Source of the DNA: Mycolicibacterium flavescens
GTDB lineage: Bacteria; Actinomycetota; Actinomycetes; Mycobacteriales; Mycobacteriaceae
DNA: 64,000 nucleotides
Direction: 5' to 3'
NCBI GenBank assembly: GCA_900637135.1
Contig: LR134353.1
Coordinates: 2,604,001-2,668,000 of the forward strand
How positions within the stretch are numbered: the first letter of the stretch is position 1; every line of letters begins with the position of its first letter. The translations under genes were made by a program, and so were the position numbers. This document shows, one piece after another, positions 28,272 through 38,483 of this stretch. The notes beneath the pieces were generated by a model. The model was not told the origin of the DNA. It worked only from the letters and a program-made list of their open reading frames with translations, and ran no database searches.

Positions 28272-29176
28272 GCCGCCAGGAGACTTTCGACCCACCGCAG
28301 GTGGTCGTCGGTGTCGGTGGCGACGTACATCAGGTCGACGAAGACGTCCGGATAACCGGCGTCGGCCAGCGTCCGCACCGCCTCGGCGACCGCATCGATC
28401 GGTGTGCCGCCGGCGACGTTGATGCGCACACAGGTGTGTATGGCCGACGGATCCCGGCCGGCCTCGCGGGCGGCGTCGTCGATGGTGCGGCGCTGCGTCG
28501 CAAGGAACTCGGGCATGACACCTCCGGGCACCAGCACGGCGGGGAGCCACCCGTCGCCGCGCGTCCCGATGCGCCGCAGGCTCGCCGGAGTGAACCCGCC
28601 GAGATAGATCGGCGGACGAGGTTGCTGGACCGGTTTGAGGTCCACCCACGACAACGGGATCGACCACCGCTTGCCTTCGTGTTCCACCGGATTCGTCGTC
28701 CACAGCTGCTCGATGGCATCGAGCACCTCGTCCAGTTGGGCGCCGCGGGCGCGGAACGGGGCGCCGGCGGCGAGGAACTCCTCCGGCGACCACCCGATCC
28801 CGAAACCGGGAACGAGCCTGCCTCCGCTGACCACATCGATGGCGGTCAGCTGGCGGCACAGCTGCACCGGCGGGTACCACGGTGCGACGAACACGCTGCT
28901 ACCCAACCGGACGCGCGACGTGGCGGCGGCCACCACCGCCAACGTGATGAACGGGTCCAGGCCGGCGCGGAACTGTTCGGGAATGGTGTCTTGACCTGCG
29001 TAGCCGACACTGGGGTGCACCGCGGTCAACAAGCGGTCGCCCACCCAGAGGCTGTCCGCACCGAGGCTTTCGGCGCTGGCCGCGTAGCGCGCGAGGTCCG
29101 CTCGGGCCGACGCCCCGAACTGCGGCACTGCGAATCCCAACACGCCAGACAGGCTAATGGGTAGCTTCACGCGCAT
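28268..29176 (-). CDS. LLM-class F420-dependent oxidoreductase
   Basis: A luciferase-like TIM-barrel protein of about 302 residues: [38 protein letters not shown], then [48 protein letters not shown], typical of mycobacterial F420-dependent members. It probably oxidises or reduces a CoA-linked or lipid intermediate used by the downstream CoA-transferase and thiolase-like protein. Start is uncertain: ATG 29176 is used here, but the homologous region begins near GTG 29143 and neither has a good ribosome site. First gene of a three-gene minus-strand operon. Confidence 0.85.
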   Translation of the reverse strand: MRVKLPISLSGVLGFAVPQFGASARADLARYAASAESLGADSLWVGDRLLTAVHPSVGYAGQDTIPEQFRAGLDPFITLAVVAAATSRVRLGSSVFVAPWYPPVQLCRQLTAIDVVSGGRLVPGFGIGWSPEEFLAAGAPFRARGAQLDEVLDAIEQLWTTNPVEHEGKRWSIPLSWVDLKPVQQPRPPIYLGGFTPASLRRIGTRGDGWLPAVLVPGGVMPEFLATQRRTIDDAAREAGRDPSAIHTCVRINVAGGTPIDAVAEAVRTLADAGYPDVFVDLMYVATDTDDHLRWVESLLAA

Positions 29177-29212
29177 CGGGTACAGGAGTGGCACACCCGT
29201 TCACCCGTTTCG

Positions 29213-31645
29213 ATGATGATGAGTCAGATGACTGCCGAGGCCCTGTCCCCCACGCTGTCCGCCGATGAACTCGACCTGATCGACGCCTACTGGCGCGCCG
29301 CCAACTATCTGTCCGTCGGCCAGATCTATCTTCTGGACAATCCACTGCTGCGCGAGCCGCTGGCGCCCGAGCACGTCAAGCCCCGGTTGCTCGGCCACTG
29401 GGGCACAACACCGGGCCTCAATCTCGTCTACGCGCACCTGAACCGCGTCATCTGCGACCGCGACGTTAACGTCATCTACATCACCGGCCCGGGACACGGC
29501 GGTCCCGGCTTGGTGGCCAACGCGTATCTCGAGGGCACCTACAGCGAGGTGTACTCGGGTATCTCCGAAGACACCGAGGGAATGCGAAAGCTGTTCCGCC
29601 AGTTCTCTTTCCCCGGTGGCATCCCCAGCCACGTCGCCGCGGAGACCCCCGGGTCCATCCACGAAGGCGGGGAGTTGGGCTACGCGCTGGTGCACGCCTA
29701 CGGCGCGGCGTTCGACAACCCCGACCTGGTGGTCGCCTGTGTCATCGGTGACGGCGAAGCCGAGACCGGCCCGCTGGCGACCAGTTGGCATTCGAACAAA
29801 TTCCTCAACCCGGTCACCGACGGTGCGGTCCTGCCCATCCTGCACCTCAACAGCTACAAGATCGCCAACCCCACCGTCCTCGCGCGCATTCCGCAGGAGG
29901 AACTCGAGTCGCTGATGTTCGGCTATGGCTACCGGCCCATCACCGTGGCCGGTGACGATCCGGCCAACGTGCATCAGCAGCTGGCGACGGCGCTCGACGA
30001 GGCCTTCGACCAGATCGCCGCGATCCAGCGCGCCGCTCGCCTCGACGGCGAACGGGGCCGGCCGCTGTGGCCGATGCTCGTGTTGAGGACACCGAAGGGC
30101 TGGACGGGCCCGCAGAAGGTCGACGGAAAGAAGGTCGAGGGCACGTGGCGGTCCCATCAGGTTCCGTTGTCGGGCACCCACACCAACCCCGAACACCGCG
30201 CCCAGCTCGAGGAGTGGATGCGCAGCTATCGGCCCGAAGAACTGTTCGACGAGGACGGCGCGCTACTGCCCGAGTTACGCGCGTTCGCCCCGCGCGGACA
30301 GCGGCGGATGAGCGCCAACCCGCACGCCAATGGCGGGTTCCTGCTCAAGGATCTGGACCTGCCGCGCTTCACCGATTACGCGGTGCCAGTTGACGACCCC
30401 GCCTCCGAATCGACCGAGGCGACCCGGGTGCTCGGGACGTTTCTTCGTGACGTCATCGCGCGTAACGCCGACCGATTCCGGTTGATGGGACCCGACGAGA
30501 CCGCGTCCAACCGGCTGTCGGCGACCCTCGAGGTGACCGACAAGGCGTGGCTGGCCGAGGTCACCCCCGACGACGAGAACCTCGGTTCGGAGGGCCGGGT
30601 GATGGAGGTGCTGTCCGAACACCTCTGCCAGGGCTGGCTCGAGGGATATCTGCTGACGGGCAGACACGGGCTGTTCAACTGCTACGAGGCGTTCATCCAC
30701 ATCATCGACTCCATGCTCAACCAGCACGCCAAGTGGCTCAACAGCAGTCGGGAGATGCCCTGGCGGGCGCCGATCGCATCGCTGAATTACCTTCTGACAT
30801 CGCATGTCTGGCGCCAGGACCACAACGGCGCGTCGCACCAGGATCCCGGCTTCATCGACCACGTCGCCAACAAGCGCCCCGAGGTCGTGCGGGTGTACCT
30901 GCCGCCCGATGCCAACACCTTGCTGTCGGTGGCCGACCACTGCCTGCGCAGCCGCCACTACGTCAACGTGATCGTCGCCGGAAAGCAACCGGCGCTGAAC
31001 TACCTGGACATGGATTCGGCGATCGCGCACTGCACGCGCGGTCTGGGGATCTGGGAGTGGGCGAGCAACACGACCGGGGAGCCCGACGTGGTGCTCGCAT
31101 GCGCCGGAGACATCCCGACCCTGGAAACGGTGGCGGCCGCCGACATCCTGCGTCGGCGGCTGCCCGAGCTCAAGGTGCGGGTGGTCAACGTCGTCGACAT
31201 CATGCGGCTGCAACCGGAGTCCGAGCACCCGCACGGCCTGTCCGATCGCGAATTCGACTCGATCTTCACCAAGGACAAGCCGATCATCTTCGCCTATCAC
31301 GGCTATCCCTGGCTGATTCACCGACTGACCTACCGGCACGCCAACCATGCCCAGTTGCATGTGCGCGGCTTCAAGGAACGCGGCACCACGACGACCCCGT
31401 TCGACATGGTGATGCTCAACGACCTCGACCGGTTCCATCTGGTCATGGACGTGATCGACCGCGTCGCCTATCTGGGCAGCAGCGTGGCCGGGCTGCGCCA
31501 GGAGATGGCCGACGCGCGCTTGGCGGCCCGGCGCTACACCCGGGAACACGGCGAGGACGATCCGGCGATCTCGGGGTGGACGTGGGACCCGGATTACCAA
31601 GCGCCGTCGCTGTCGCAGGACACCCTCAGCGAACACGACCGCTAG
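29213..31645 (+). CDS. xfp: Xylulose-5-phosphate/fructose-6-phosphate phosphoketolase
   Basis: An 810-residue thiamine-diphosphate enzyme with family signatures [41 protein letters not shown] and the TPP/Mg loop [11 protein letters not shown]. It cleaves xylulose 5-phosphate (or fructose 6-phosphate) with phosphate to acetyl phosphate and glyceraldehyde 3-phosphate (or erythrose 4-phosphate). No acetate kinase or phosphotransacetylase gene is adjacent. Several in-frame ATGs (29213, 29216, 29219, 29228) could start translation. It is divergent from the LLM operon, and the CPBP protease gene follows after 11 bp, so the two may be co-transcribed. Confidence 0.95.
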   Translation: MMMSQMTAEALSPTLSADELDLIDAYWRAANYLSVGQIYLLDNPLLREPLAPEHVKPRLLGHWGTTPGLNLVYAHLNRVICDRDVNVIYITGPGHGGPGLVANAYLEGTYSEVYSGISEDTEGMRKLFRQFSFPGGIPSHVAAETPGSIHEGGELGYALVHAYGAAFDNPDLVVACVIGDGEAETGPLATSWHSNKFLNPVTDGAVLPILHLNSYKIANPTVLARIPQEELESLMFGYGYRPITVAGDDPANVHQQLATALDEAFDQIAAIQRAARLDGERGRPLWPMLVLRTPKGWTGPQKVDGKKVEGTWRSHQVPLSGTHTNPEHRAQLEEWMRSYRPEELFDEDGALLPELRAFAPRGQRRMSANPHANGGFLLKDLDLPRFTDYAVPVDDPASESTEATRVLGTFLRDVIARNADRFRLMGPDETASNRLSATLEVTDKAWLAEVTPDDENLGSEGRVMEVLSEHLCQGWLEGYLLTGRHGLFNCYEAFIHIIDSMLNQHAKWLNSSREMPWRAPIASLNYLLTSHVWRQDHNGASHQDPGFIDHVANKRPEVVRVYLPPDANTLLSVADHCLRSRHYVNVIVAGKQPALNYLDMDSAIAHCTRGLGIWEWASNTTGEPDVVLACAGDIPTLETVAAADILRRRLPELKVRVVNVVDIMRLQPESEHPHGLSDREFDSIFTKDKPIIFAYHGYPWLIHRLTYRHANHAQLHVRGFKERGTTTTPFDMVMLNDLDRFHLVMDVIDRVAYLGSSVAGLRQEMADARLAARRYTREHGEDDPAISGWTWDPDYQAPSLSQDTLSEHDR

Positions 31646-31656
31646 ACTGGATTTTC

Positions 31657-32418
31657 GTGTCCGACCAAGCCGCCCTCGCCGAGCGCCCGCATCCGCTGGT
31701 CGAACAGCTCTCCGCGCTGCACCACTTCCGCACCTACGTCGACATCGCAGTGGTCGTGGTGGTGTTGGCGCTGACGAACCTGATCGCGCACTTCACCACG
31801 CCGTGGGCCAGCGTGGCGACGGTGCCTGCGGCGGCGCTGCTTCTGGTGGCGCTGGTCCGCTCCCGCGGCCTCGGGTGGGCCGAACTCGGCCTGAGCCGCG
31901 AACACTTGAAGTCCGGAACCGGCTACGCGCTGGGCGCCGTCGCGATGGTGTTGTCGGTCATCGCGATCGGTGCGCTGCTGCCGTGGACGCGGCCGATGTT
32001 CATGAACAACAACTACGCCACGATCTCGGGCGCGCTCATTGCGTCGATGGTCATCATCCCCCTGCAGACCGTGATCCCCGAGGAACTGGCGTTCCGCGGC
32101 GTGCTGCACGGAGCGCTCGACCGCGCCTGGGGCTGGCGTGGTGTCGCCGCGGCCGGTTCGCTGTTGTTCGGACTCTGGCACATCGCCACCTCGCTGGGCC
32201 TGACCAGTAGCAACGTCGGCTTCACCCGGATCTTCGGCGGAGGGGTGATGGGCACCGTTGCAGGCGTGACGCTGGCGGTGGTCGCCACCGGCATCGCGGG
32301 CTTCGTCTTCACCTGGTTGCGGCGCCGCAGCGGCAGCCTGATCGCGCCGATCGCGCTGCACTGGTCGCTGAACGGACTCGGCGCGCTGGCGGCCGCGTTC
32401 GTGTGGCATCTGAGCTGA
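31657..32418 (+). CDS. CPBP-family intramembrane metalloprotease
   Basis: A 253-residue protein with about eight membrane helices. Its active-site motifs are EELAFRG (EExxxR), FGLWHIA (FxxxH) and HWSLN (HxxxN), which define the CPBP/Abi family. These glutamate/histidine metalloproteases cleave membrane-embedded substrates, such as prenylated peptides or membrane anchors; the target here is unknown. GTG 31657 chosen; a longer upstream reading is the shadow of xfp. It ends 2 bp from the convergent CGNR gene. Confidence 0.9.
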   Translation: MSDQAALAERPHPLVEQLSALHHFRTYVDIAVVVVVLALTNLIAHFTTPWASVATVPAAALLLVALVRSRGLGWAELGLSREHLKSGTGYALGAVAMVLSVIAIGALLPWTRPMFMNNNYATISGALIASMVIIPLQTVIPEELAFRGVLHGALDRAWGWRGVAAAGSLLFGLWHIATSLGLTSSNVGFTRIFGGGVMGTVAGVTLAVVATGIAGFVFTWLRRRSGSLIAPIALHWSLNGLGALAAAFVWHLS

Positions 32419-32420
32419 CG

Positions 32421-32999
32421 TCAGTGCGAGGCGCGCTTGCGGGCGCGGAACTCACGGTTCTTGAGCTTGTTACCGCAAGTCGCCATGCTGCACCAGGTGC
32501 CACGGTGGTTACGCGAGCGGTCGTAGAAGGCCCACTGGCACTCCTCGTTGGCACATGCCTTCAACAGCGACCAGGAGCCGTCGCGCTGCGCATCGTGGAT
32601 CGCCAGTAGCAGTTCGGTGAGGCGGTCGTGCAGCGAGGTGCCCACCGCCGAAAGCCGTATCCGCCCCGAGTCTTCGACCTCGGCCCGTGCGGCGCCACCG
32701 GCCGCGGCCCGCAGCGGCGCCAACGCCGCCGCAGTCGGCGGCGGACCACCGGCGTTGTGGACCAGCATCGCGCGCAGGGCCTCGCGCAAACCACGCAGCA
32801 GATCGAGGTCGCCCTCGTCGATGCCGTCACCGGGATCCAGCAATCCCTTGTTCTGCAGCCACGGCCGCGCGTCGTCCGGATCGGCCAAACGGTCGGGGCC
32901 GGACGGCAACTCCGCCGTGTTGACCAGGCTCTGAACCAGGGCGAGACGCGGCGGTGCCGGTTTCGTCTCCTGGTCCCCCAGCCACCGCATGCGAGTCAT
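32421..32999 (-). CDS. CGNR zinc-finger/ABATE-domain regulator
   Basis: A 192-residue protein. The N-terminal part is the ABATE-type helical/stress domain (LALVQSLVNTAE ... LRGLREALRAMLVHNAGG). The C-terminal zinc finger reads CANEECQWAFYDRSRNHRGTWCSMATCGNKLKNREFRARKR, with all four cysteines and the eponymous CGN. Such proteins are thought to be DNA-binding transcription factors. A perfect 16-bp palindrome lies 41 bp upstream of its start, in the gap shared with the divergent gene at 33104, and could be its own operator. Confidence 0.9.
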   Translation of the reverse strand: MTRMRWLGDQETKPAPPRLALVQSLVNTAELPSGPDRLADPDDARPWLQNKGLLDPGDGIDEGDLDLLRGLREALRAMLVHNAGGPPPTAAALAPLRAAAGGAARAEVEDSGRIRLSAVGTSLHDRLTELLLAIHDAQRDGSWSLLKACANEECQWAFYDRSRNHRGTWCSMATCGNKLKNREFRARKRASH

Positions 33000-33035
33000 A
33001 TGCCAAGCCTAGCTTTGCGTGACTGCTAATTCAAT

Positions 33036-33063
33036 TTGACCGGTCATGCATGACCGTTATACA
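33036..33063 (+). promoter_or_regulatory. Palindromic operator candidate within a promoter
   Basis: CGGTCATGCATGACCG at 33041-33056 is a perfect 16-bp palindrome in the 104-bp gap between the divergent CGNR regulator and the gene at 33104. On the plus strand it sits between a -35-like TTGACC (33036-33041) and a -10-like TATACA (33058-33063), 16 bp apart, the usual place for a repressor site. Confidence 0.6.
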
Positions 33064-33103
33064 GTTGTCAGTGGTCACACATCCGTCGCTAACGAGGATC
33101 GAT

Positions 33104-33580
33104 ATGTCGGACAATCCGAATCCACCAACCCTTGTGTCGCCGTTTGCGGCGGCAGCGAGCGGGGCGGCTGCCCCCTCTCTACGCGCGTGGGTGGTGGCGC
33201 GGCTGAGGGCCAGCAAGTTCGACCGGATGGCGGCCGTCGGCGGCGTCGCACCCGACAGCGGCGCGTACGCCGCGCACTGCGCCCGGCTGACGTCGACCGC
33301 CGAGCGCGAGGCGGTGGCCAGGGCACTGCGACGGATCGTCCGGGATGCCCGCGGGCACGGCCCGCTGATGTCTTCGCGGGTGCCGTTGCACGTACCGAAC
33401 ATCGCCACCGCGGAGGACGTGATCGACGAGGTAACGCTGCGGCTGCACTCTCCTCGGATGGTCGGAGCGCGGGGCATGGCGCGGCTACGTATCCTGCTGG
33501 CCGACGGGACCGGTCCCGTTTACCGGTACGGCCGTGGGGATCTCGTGGGCCGGCTCCGCGCCGCGATGGCCGAGCTCTAA
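33104..33580 (+). CDS. Conserved hypothetical protein
   Basis: A 158-residue soluble protein that I do not recognise. Residues ~25-100 are strongly basic and helical ([46 protein letters not shown]). The C-terminus contains strands and [33 protein letters not shown] 33104 follows GAGGATCGAT; an upstream start at 33050 would lie inside the palindrome and is unlikely. Its last four bases overlap the end of the convergent adhA. Confidence 0.65.
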   Translation: MSDNPNPPTLVSPFAAAASGAAAPSLRAWVVARLRASKFDRMAAVGGVAPDSGAYAAHCARLTSTAEREAVARALRRIVRDARGHGPLMSSRVPLHVPNIATAEDVIDEVTLRLHSPRMVGARGMARLRILLADGTGPVYRYGRGDLVGRLRAAMAEL

Positions 33581-34593
33581 ACGACCAACACCGCGGCCCC
33601 GGAGACCCGGCCGGAGGCCAGATCGCTCAGCGCGGCGTCGGCCCGGTCGAGCGGGTATGGCGGGCTGGTCACCTTGATGTGGTGTTCACCGGCGAAAGTC
33701 AGAAAGGCCCGTGCGTCGCCGCGAGTGTTGGCGGTGACCGATCTGACCTGACGCTCTTGGAAGAGGTGACGCTGGTAGTTCAACGTCGGGATGTCGGAGA
33801 GGTGAATACCCGCGATCGCAAGCGTGCCACCACGATCGAGTGCTTCGAGTCCCGGTGGGACGAGCTCACCGACGGGCGCGAACAGGATCGCAGCATCGAG
33901 GCCGACGGGCGGACGCTCGTCGGCGCCTTGAGCCGACGCCGCCCCCAGACTCAGGGCCAGCTCGCGCGCGGCTTCCCCGCGCGTCATCACGTGAACTTCG
34001 GCGCCCTGCGCGACGGCCACCTGGGTGGTCAGGTGCGCGCTACCGCCGAATCCGTATATGCCCAACCGGCCACCTGGTGGGAGGTCCGCGCGCAGCAGTG
34101 CCCGATAGCCGATGATCCCGGCGCACAACAGCGGCGCCAGCTCGGTGTCGGAGTAGCCCGCTGGTAGCGGATGCGCGTATGCCGCTGGCACCGTGGCGAA
34201 CTCGGCGTACCCACCGTCGGCATCCCAACCCGTGTAACGCGATTGTGGGCACAGGTTCTCGTCGCCTCTGAGGCAGTACGGGCATCGCCCACACGTATGT
34301 CGCAGCCACGCGATGCCGACGCGGTCGCCGACGGAGAACTCCGCGCCCGCGCTCTCCCCCACCTCGACGACCTCGCCGACCACCTCGTGGCCCGGCACGA
34401 CCCGGGGCCGGCGCACGGGCAGATCGCCTTCGGCGACGTGAAGATCGGTGCGGCACACGCCACATGCGCGGACCGCCACCGCAAGCTCGCCGGGTCCCGG
34501 GCGGGGAACCTCGATTCGCACGCGTTCCATGGGCCGGGTGGCCATCGGTCCCGGCCGTCGAATCTGCCAGGCGGTCATGGTTGAGACGCTCAT
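33577..34593 (-). CDS. adhA: Zinc-dependent alcohol dehydrogenase
   Basis: A 338-residue medium-chain dehydrogenase. Catalytic zinc residues are Cys in [10 protein letters not shown] and GHE in PGHEVVGEV. The structural zinc loop is [15 protein letters not shown]. The dinucleotide fold shows [16 protein letters not shown], a variant of GxGxxG. It oxidises primary alcohols or reduces aldehydes with NAD(P). Start is ATG 34593 or 34578 ([12 protein letters not shown] is the conserved beginning). Position next to the apa region fits M. tuberculosis adhA (Rv1862). Confidence 0.9.
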   Translation of the reverse strand: MSVSTMTAWQIRRPGPMATRPMERVRIEVPRPGPGELAVAVRACGVCRTDLHVAEGDLPVRRPRVVPGHEVVGEVVEVGESAGAEFSVGDRVGIAWLRHTCGRCPYCLRGDENLCPQSRYTGWDADGGYAEFATVPAAYAHPLPAGYSDTELAPLLCAGIIGYRALLRADLPPGGRLGIYGFGGSAHLTTQVAVAQGAEVHVMTRGEAARELALSLGAASAQGADERPPVGLDAAILFAPVGELVPPGLEALDRGGTLAIAGIHLSDIPTLNYQRHLFQERQVRSVTANTRGDARAFLTFAGEHHIKVTSPPYPLDRADAALSDLASGRVSGAAVLVV

Positions 34594-34794
34594 CACCACA
34601 TGGTCGCCCCGCGGCGGCCCCGGGCACCACCCTCGGGCGTCTTCACTGTCAGCGAACAACGCTAACGACGGCGGCGGCGAACCGGACAGATCTGGTGTGC
34701 GGCAGGTCATCCCTGTACGCCGGCCCGAACACTTGTAGGGGAAATCCTGATTCCTCGGTGATAACAACGGCATAACCTGTAGATAACGACGAAC

Positions 34795-34843
34795 CGCCGT
34801 ACGGCTACGGCGAAGGCTCAGTACCGGGCGCGAAGCCCGGTAC
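34795..34843 (+). promoter_or_regulatory. Two tandem RNA hairpins in the leader of the CDGP gene
   Basis: CGCCGTA-CGGC-TACGGCG (34795-34812) and GTACCGGGC-GCGAA-GCCCGGTAC (34821-34843) are perfect 7- and 9-bp stems with 4- and 5-base loops. The second stem ends 22 bases before the ATG at 34866. They may protect the 5' end of the mRNA or act as an attenuator. No known riboswitch class was recognised. Confidence 0.65.
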
Positions 34844-34865
34844 CGCGAAGGAGAGGGTGGAAGAG

Positions 34866-35111
34866 ATGAAAACACTTGTTGCACTGGCGGTTGGAGCGCT
34901 GGCGGCCAGCGGCATCGCCTTGGCCGCTCCGGCCAATGCCGGATGCCAGGGTGGCTGGACGCCGTGGGGCGGCGGCACGATCTGTGACGGACCGGTCGGC
35001 GCCGACGGCAACTTCGAGCGGTGTCAGACCGCGGGCGCCATGGGATTCGGCGGCACGAATTGCTTCATCGTGAACGTCTCGAACGCCAACCCGCCGCGGG
35101 TCGGCCCCTGA
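34866..35111 (+). CDS. Small secreted CDGP-domain protein
   Basis: An 81-residue exported protein. The signal peptide [20 protein letters not shown] ends at PANA, giving a mature chain of about 57 residues with four cysteines (GCQGGW, TICDGPV, RCQTAG, NCFIVN) that can form two disulfides. The CDGP motif names this mycobacterial family; no function is known. ATG 34866 follows GGAGAGGGTGGAAGAG. A hairpin-rich leader and a strong terminator bracket the gene, so it is probably a short, well expressed monocistronic mRNA. Confidence 0.85.
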   Translation: MKTLVALAVGALAASGIALAAPANAGCQGGWTPWGGGTICDGPVGADGNFERCQTAGAMGFGGTNCFIVNVSNANPPRVGP

Positions 35112-35137
35112 CAATCGCACTAGCGCAGGAGAACTCA

Positions 35138-35176
35138 AAAGCTTCCTCCACGGCTTGATGCCGTGGAGGAAGCTTT
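35138..35176. terminator. Bidirectional hairpin terminator between the CDGP gene and apa
   Basis: AAAGCTTCCTCCACGG (35138-35153) and CCGTGGAGGAAGCTTT (35161-35176) form a perfect 16-bp stem with a 7-base loop. A/T ends on both sides suit termination of both convergent genes. Confidence 0.9.
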
Positions 35177-35185
35177 CGCGCTACG

Positions 35186-36283
35186 TCAGGCCGGTGGCGT
35201 CATCCCGGGCGCGTTCTCCGGCGCGACCGGAACCGGCACGCCGACCGCGGGCCGCGGGGCAGGCGCGTTGGGATCGGCCGGCGGAGGCGGCGCGTTGGGA
35301 TCCGCGGGCGGCGGAGGCGGCGCGTTGGGATCGGCCGGCGGTGGCGCCGGTGCGTTCGGATCGGCGGGCGGGGCCTCAGGCGCCGCGGGTGGGGTGTACG
35401 GCCGGATCGAATTGGCCAGCGTCACCGCTTCTTCCTTCGGCACAGGGTTGTTCGCGGTCCCGAGCCAGACCACGAACCACCGCTCGGGGGTGCGCTGACC
35501 GCGCGGCGTACCCGGTTCGACCGGGTTGCCCACCACGCCGGCCCAGATCTGTCCGTTCGGCTTGTTCGTGTCGGTGAACTTCACCTCGTAGTACGACGCG
35601 ACGCCCGGCATGCCATCGGCATTGAGCTCGACGGTCTCCTGGTTGACCCGGGTGCCGGGGAACGGCATGAAGAACTCGCCCATGTCGGAGGCCAACCGCT
35701 GCGCAGCCTTCGTGTTGTCCGTCTCGGCGCCCGCGAAGAGCTTCAGGTCGAGCCGGCCGAGCAAAATGCTGGTGTCGTTGGGCGGCTCGGCGCCTTCGGG
35801 GGCGTCCTTGGTCAGCAACACCTGGCCGTAGGAAAGCTGCGTCGAATCCGCCACTTTCCATCCGGCGGGCACGACATAGCTGAGGCCACCCGCGGCCGAG
35901 TCGACGCGGCCCGGATCGCCGGGCGCCGGGGGCGGCGCGTTCGGATCGGCGGGTGCGGGTGCCGGAGCACCGGGTGCCGGTGCAGGTGCCCCCGGCGCCG
36001 GAGGTGGCGGCGGTACGCCGGGTGCGGGAGGTGGCGCGCCGGGCGCGGGTGCCCCTGGTGCCGGAGGGGGTGCGGGCGCCCCTGGTGCCGGAGGCGGCGG
36101 AGGCCCTTGCAGGAAGGTGTTCCCCGTCGGCGGCGGTGGGGGCGGCGCTGGCGTGGGCTCGGGCTGCGCCTGGGCCACCGTCGGGAGCGCGAGCGCTATG
36201 GCAGTTGCCCCGGTCACCGCCGCGACCGCCAATGTCCTCGAGAGCCCCCTGCGCGGGGCTGAAATCGCGTCCGGCTGATCCAT
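35186..36283 (-). CDS. apa: Alanine/proline-rich secreted antigen Apa (MPT32, fibronectin-binding)
   Basis: A 365-residue secreted protein. Signal peptide of ~40 residues ends TVAQA. A Pro/Ala/Gly-rich region (residues ~41-125) follows, then a folded central domain ([26 protein letters not shown] ... [35 protein letters not shown] ... [19 protein letters not shown]), and a C-terminal tail of [10 protein letters not shown] repeats. In M. tuberculosis Apa is a mannosylated adhesin recognised by T cells. The proline-rich segments here are longer and more glycine-rich than I recall for that protein. The preceding 36284-36492 region is partly AT-rich and should hold its promoter. Confidence 0.93.
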   Translation of the reverse strand: MDQPDAISAPRRGLSRTLAVAAVTGATAIALALPTVAQAQPEPTPAPPPPPPTGNTFLQGPPPPPAPGAPAPPPAPGAPAPGAPPPAPGVPPPPPAPGAPAPAPGAPAPAPADPNAPPPAPGDPGRVDSAAGGLSYVVPAGWKVADSTQLSYGQVLLTKDAPEGAEPPNDTSILLGRLDLKLFAGAETDNTKAAQRLASDMGEFFMPFPGTRVNQETVELNADGMPGVASYYEVKFTDTNKPNGQIWAGVVGNPVEPGTPRGQRTPERWFVVWLGTANNPVPKEEAVTLANSIRPYTPPAAPEAPPADPNAPAPPPADPNAPPPPPADPNAPPPPADPNAPAPRPAVGVPVPVAPENAPGMTPPA

Positions 36284-36492
36284 GGGAAAGAAACTACCGT
36301 GTTACCGCCGTGACGCAAGTGTGAATTGCTCAAAATGAGGATAAATAAGACATAGCTGAGAAGACGATAAGCACTGATAGCAGTAGCGCCATGATTTGCT
36401 GACGCAGCACAGTACCCGCGCGTGGCGCGGGGTGGCCGACCGCAGTCGATGACCGGTGACTCGCTTGTTCTTCGCGCCTGCTCCGGTTCCCG

Positions 36493-37545
36493 TTACTGGG
36501 CGGGATGCAGCGTGACCTCCTGCGCCTTCACCGCGAAGAACACGCGCTCGCCAGGGGCAAGCCTCAGTTCGGTCGCGGACTCGGCGGTGATGTCAGCGGC
36601 GAGCCCCGGGCTGCCGTCAGGCTGCTCCTCGGCCCGCACCCGGATCGCGGGGCCGCGACCGTCGAGTTCGGCGATGATGACTTCGACGGTGTTACGCGGG
36701 CTGCCGCGCGGCCGGTCGCGGTACACCGCGACCGCCGCGGGATGAAACAGGGCGACCGCCGGTCCTGCGGTCGCGATATCCGACGCCGGGCTGCCGTACC
36801 AGGCCGCGCCCCACCGGGTGGTCAGGACGCCGTGGCCGTCCGCCATCCCGCGAACCAGGTTGACCCCGGCCAGCCGGGCACCGAAATCGCTCCGCGGAGT
36901 CGCCAGTACCGTTGCGGCAGAGCCTCTTTCGACGATGCTGCCGGATTCGAGCACCAGCACCCGATCGGCGAGGGCGACCACGTCGAGCACATCGTGGGTC
37001 ACCAACACCGCGGACCGCCCGTCGCGTGTGAGCACGTCGCGCAGCACCTTGCGCATCGCAGCGGCGGCCGCGACGTCGAGCCCGGCCAACGGCTCGTCGA
37101 GCAGCAGCACGTCGGGTTCGGCCGCCAATGCGCGCGCCAGTGCGACCCGTTGCGCCTGTCCCCCGGACAGCTGACGCGGCCTGCGGTCGGCCAGTTCGAT
37201 CGCGTCGACGTGGGCGAGCCAATGCTCGGGGCGCGTGCTGCCGGGCGGAAAGGCGACGTTGGCGGCCACGTCGAGATGCGGAAACAGCAGCGGATCCTGC
37301 ATCAGAAGTCCGACGCGGCGGTCGTGGGTCGCCACATGGACACCCGATGCGGTATCGGTGAGCACGCGCCGGCCCACCCGTACGACACCGTCATCGGGCC
37401 GGACCAGCCCCGCGACGACGTGCAAAATCGTCGACTTGCCCGCGCCGTTGGGGCCCAGCACGGCCAGCACCTCACCGCCGTCGACGTCGAACGCGACATC
37501 GACGCCGCGCTGCTCGACGACCGCACGCACGCTGACACCGGTCAC
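36493..37545 (-). CDS. modC: Molybdate ABC transporter ATP-binding protein
   Basis: A 350-residue ABC ATPase: Walker [10 protein letters not shown], signature [15 protein letters not shown], Walker [14 protein letters not shown]-loop VLVTHD. A C-terminal Mop/TOBE domain ([20 protein letters not shown] ... [12 protein letters not shown]) is characteristic of ModC and binds oxyanion. It energises molybdate uptake with ModB. GTG 37545 is chosen because it overlaps the modB stop as GTGA; ATG 37557 would add four residues. It is the last gene of the operon. Confidence 0.9.
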   Translation of the reverse strand: MTGVSVRAVVEQRGVDVAFDVDGGEVLAVLGPNGAGKSTILHVVAGLVRPDDGVVRVGRRVLTDTASGVHVATHDRRVGLLMQDPLLFPHLDVAANVAFPPGSTRPEHWLAHVDAIELADRRPRQLSGGQAQRVALARALAAEPDVLLLDEPLAGLDVAAAAAMRKVLRDVLTRDGRSAVLVTHDVLDVVALADRVLVLESGSIVERGSAATVLATPRSDFGARLAGVNLVRGMADGHGVLTTRWGAAWYGSPASDIATAGPAVALFHPAAVAVYRDRPRGSPRNTVEVIIAELDGRGPAIRVRAEEQPDGSPGLAADITAESATELRLAPGERVFFAVKAQEVTLHPAQ

Positions 37546-38345
37546 GCCGCGCTCCACGCACTGTCACCGCGCAGCCGTCGACTCCCCAACCCCAGCACCA
37601 CCACGGCTGCCACCACCACGAGCAGCAGCGACAACGCCACCGCGGCATCGGGGTCACTCTCCCGCTGCAGATAGATCTCCAGCGGCAGCGTCCGGGTGAC
37701 GCCCTCGCGGGAGCCGGCGAACGTGAGCGTCGCGCCGAACTCGCCGAGGGACCGGGCGAACGCCAGCACCGCGCCCGAGACCAGGCCGGGCGTCAGCAGC
37801 GGAAGCGTGACGCGCCACCACACCCGGGACGGACGGGCGCCCAGCGTGGCGGCCACGGTTTCGTACCCGGTTCCGGCCGTACGGACGGCCCCTTCGAGCG
37901 CGATGACCAGGAAGGGCAGCGACACGAACGTCTGCGCGAGCACGACCGCCGTCGTCGTGAATGCGATTTGGACATCCGCGGCCTCCAGATACTGGCCGAG
38001 CAGTCCGAGCCGGCCGAATGCGTACAGCAACGCGATCCCGCCGACCACCGGAGGCAGCACGAGCGGAAGCAGGATGAGGGGTCGTGCGGTTCGGACGAGT
38101 CGACTGTCGCTGCGCGCGAGGACCAGCGCCATCGGAACGCCGACCAGCAGGCACAGCAACGTGCTGGCGGTCGCCGTGCGCAGGCTCAGCAACAGGGCGT
38201 TGACGGAGGACTCGCTGCTGATCAGCTGCACGATGTTCGGCCAGTCCACCCTGGCCGCGATCGCCACGAGCGGCAGCGCGACGAACAGCGCGCCGACCGC
38301 GGCGGGCAGATACAGCCAGCGCGGCAGACCAGCCGGGTTACTCAA
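37542..38345 (-). CDS. modB: Molybdate ABC transporter permease
   Basis: A permease of about 267 residues with five to six helices ([58 protein letters not shown]) and the cytoplasmic coupling loop [22 protein letters not shown]. It forms the membrane channel for molybdate. There is no ATG near the conserved start; TTG 38345 (reads [10 protein letters not shown]) gives the expected length and is the best guess. The periplasmic binding-protein gene modA, which I recall directly upstream in M. tuberculosis, is absent: only 138 bp separate modB from a divergent SDR gene. Confidence 0.85.
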   Translation of the reverse strand: MSNPAGLPRWLYLPAAVGALFVALPLVAIAARVDWPNIVQLISSESSVNALLLSLRTATASTLLCLLVGVPMALVLARSDSRLVRTARPLILLPLVLPPVVGGIALLYAFGRLGLLGQYLEAADVQIAFTTTAVVLAQTFVSLPFLVIALEGAVRTAGTGYETVAATLGARPSRVWWRVTLPLLTPGLVSGAVLAFARSLGEFGATLTFAGSREGVTRTLPLEIYLQRESDPDAAVALSLLLVVVAAVVVLGLGSRRLRGDSAWSAA

Positions 38346-38483
38346 CCCGTCCCGCCTCGCACTCCACAGGCCAAACCCTATGGGACTCGCGCCTGCGCGC
38401 CGGTTTCGTGCTGTAGCTACTGTCCAGTAACATTTCGGAGGATCGCTGCGTGCAGCGTCGAACATGACAGGGAGGTCTTCGCG

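Noticed and set aside
30547..31656. Long N-terminal extension of the CPBP protease
   Set aside because: It overlaps the certain phosphoketolase gene in another frame; GTG 31657 gives the normal protein.
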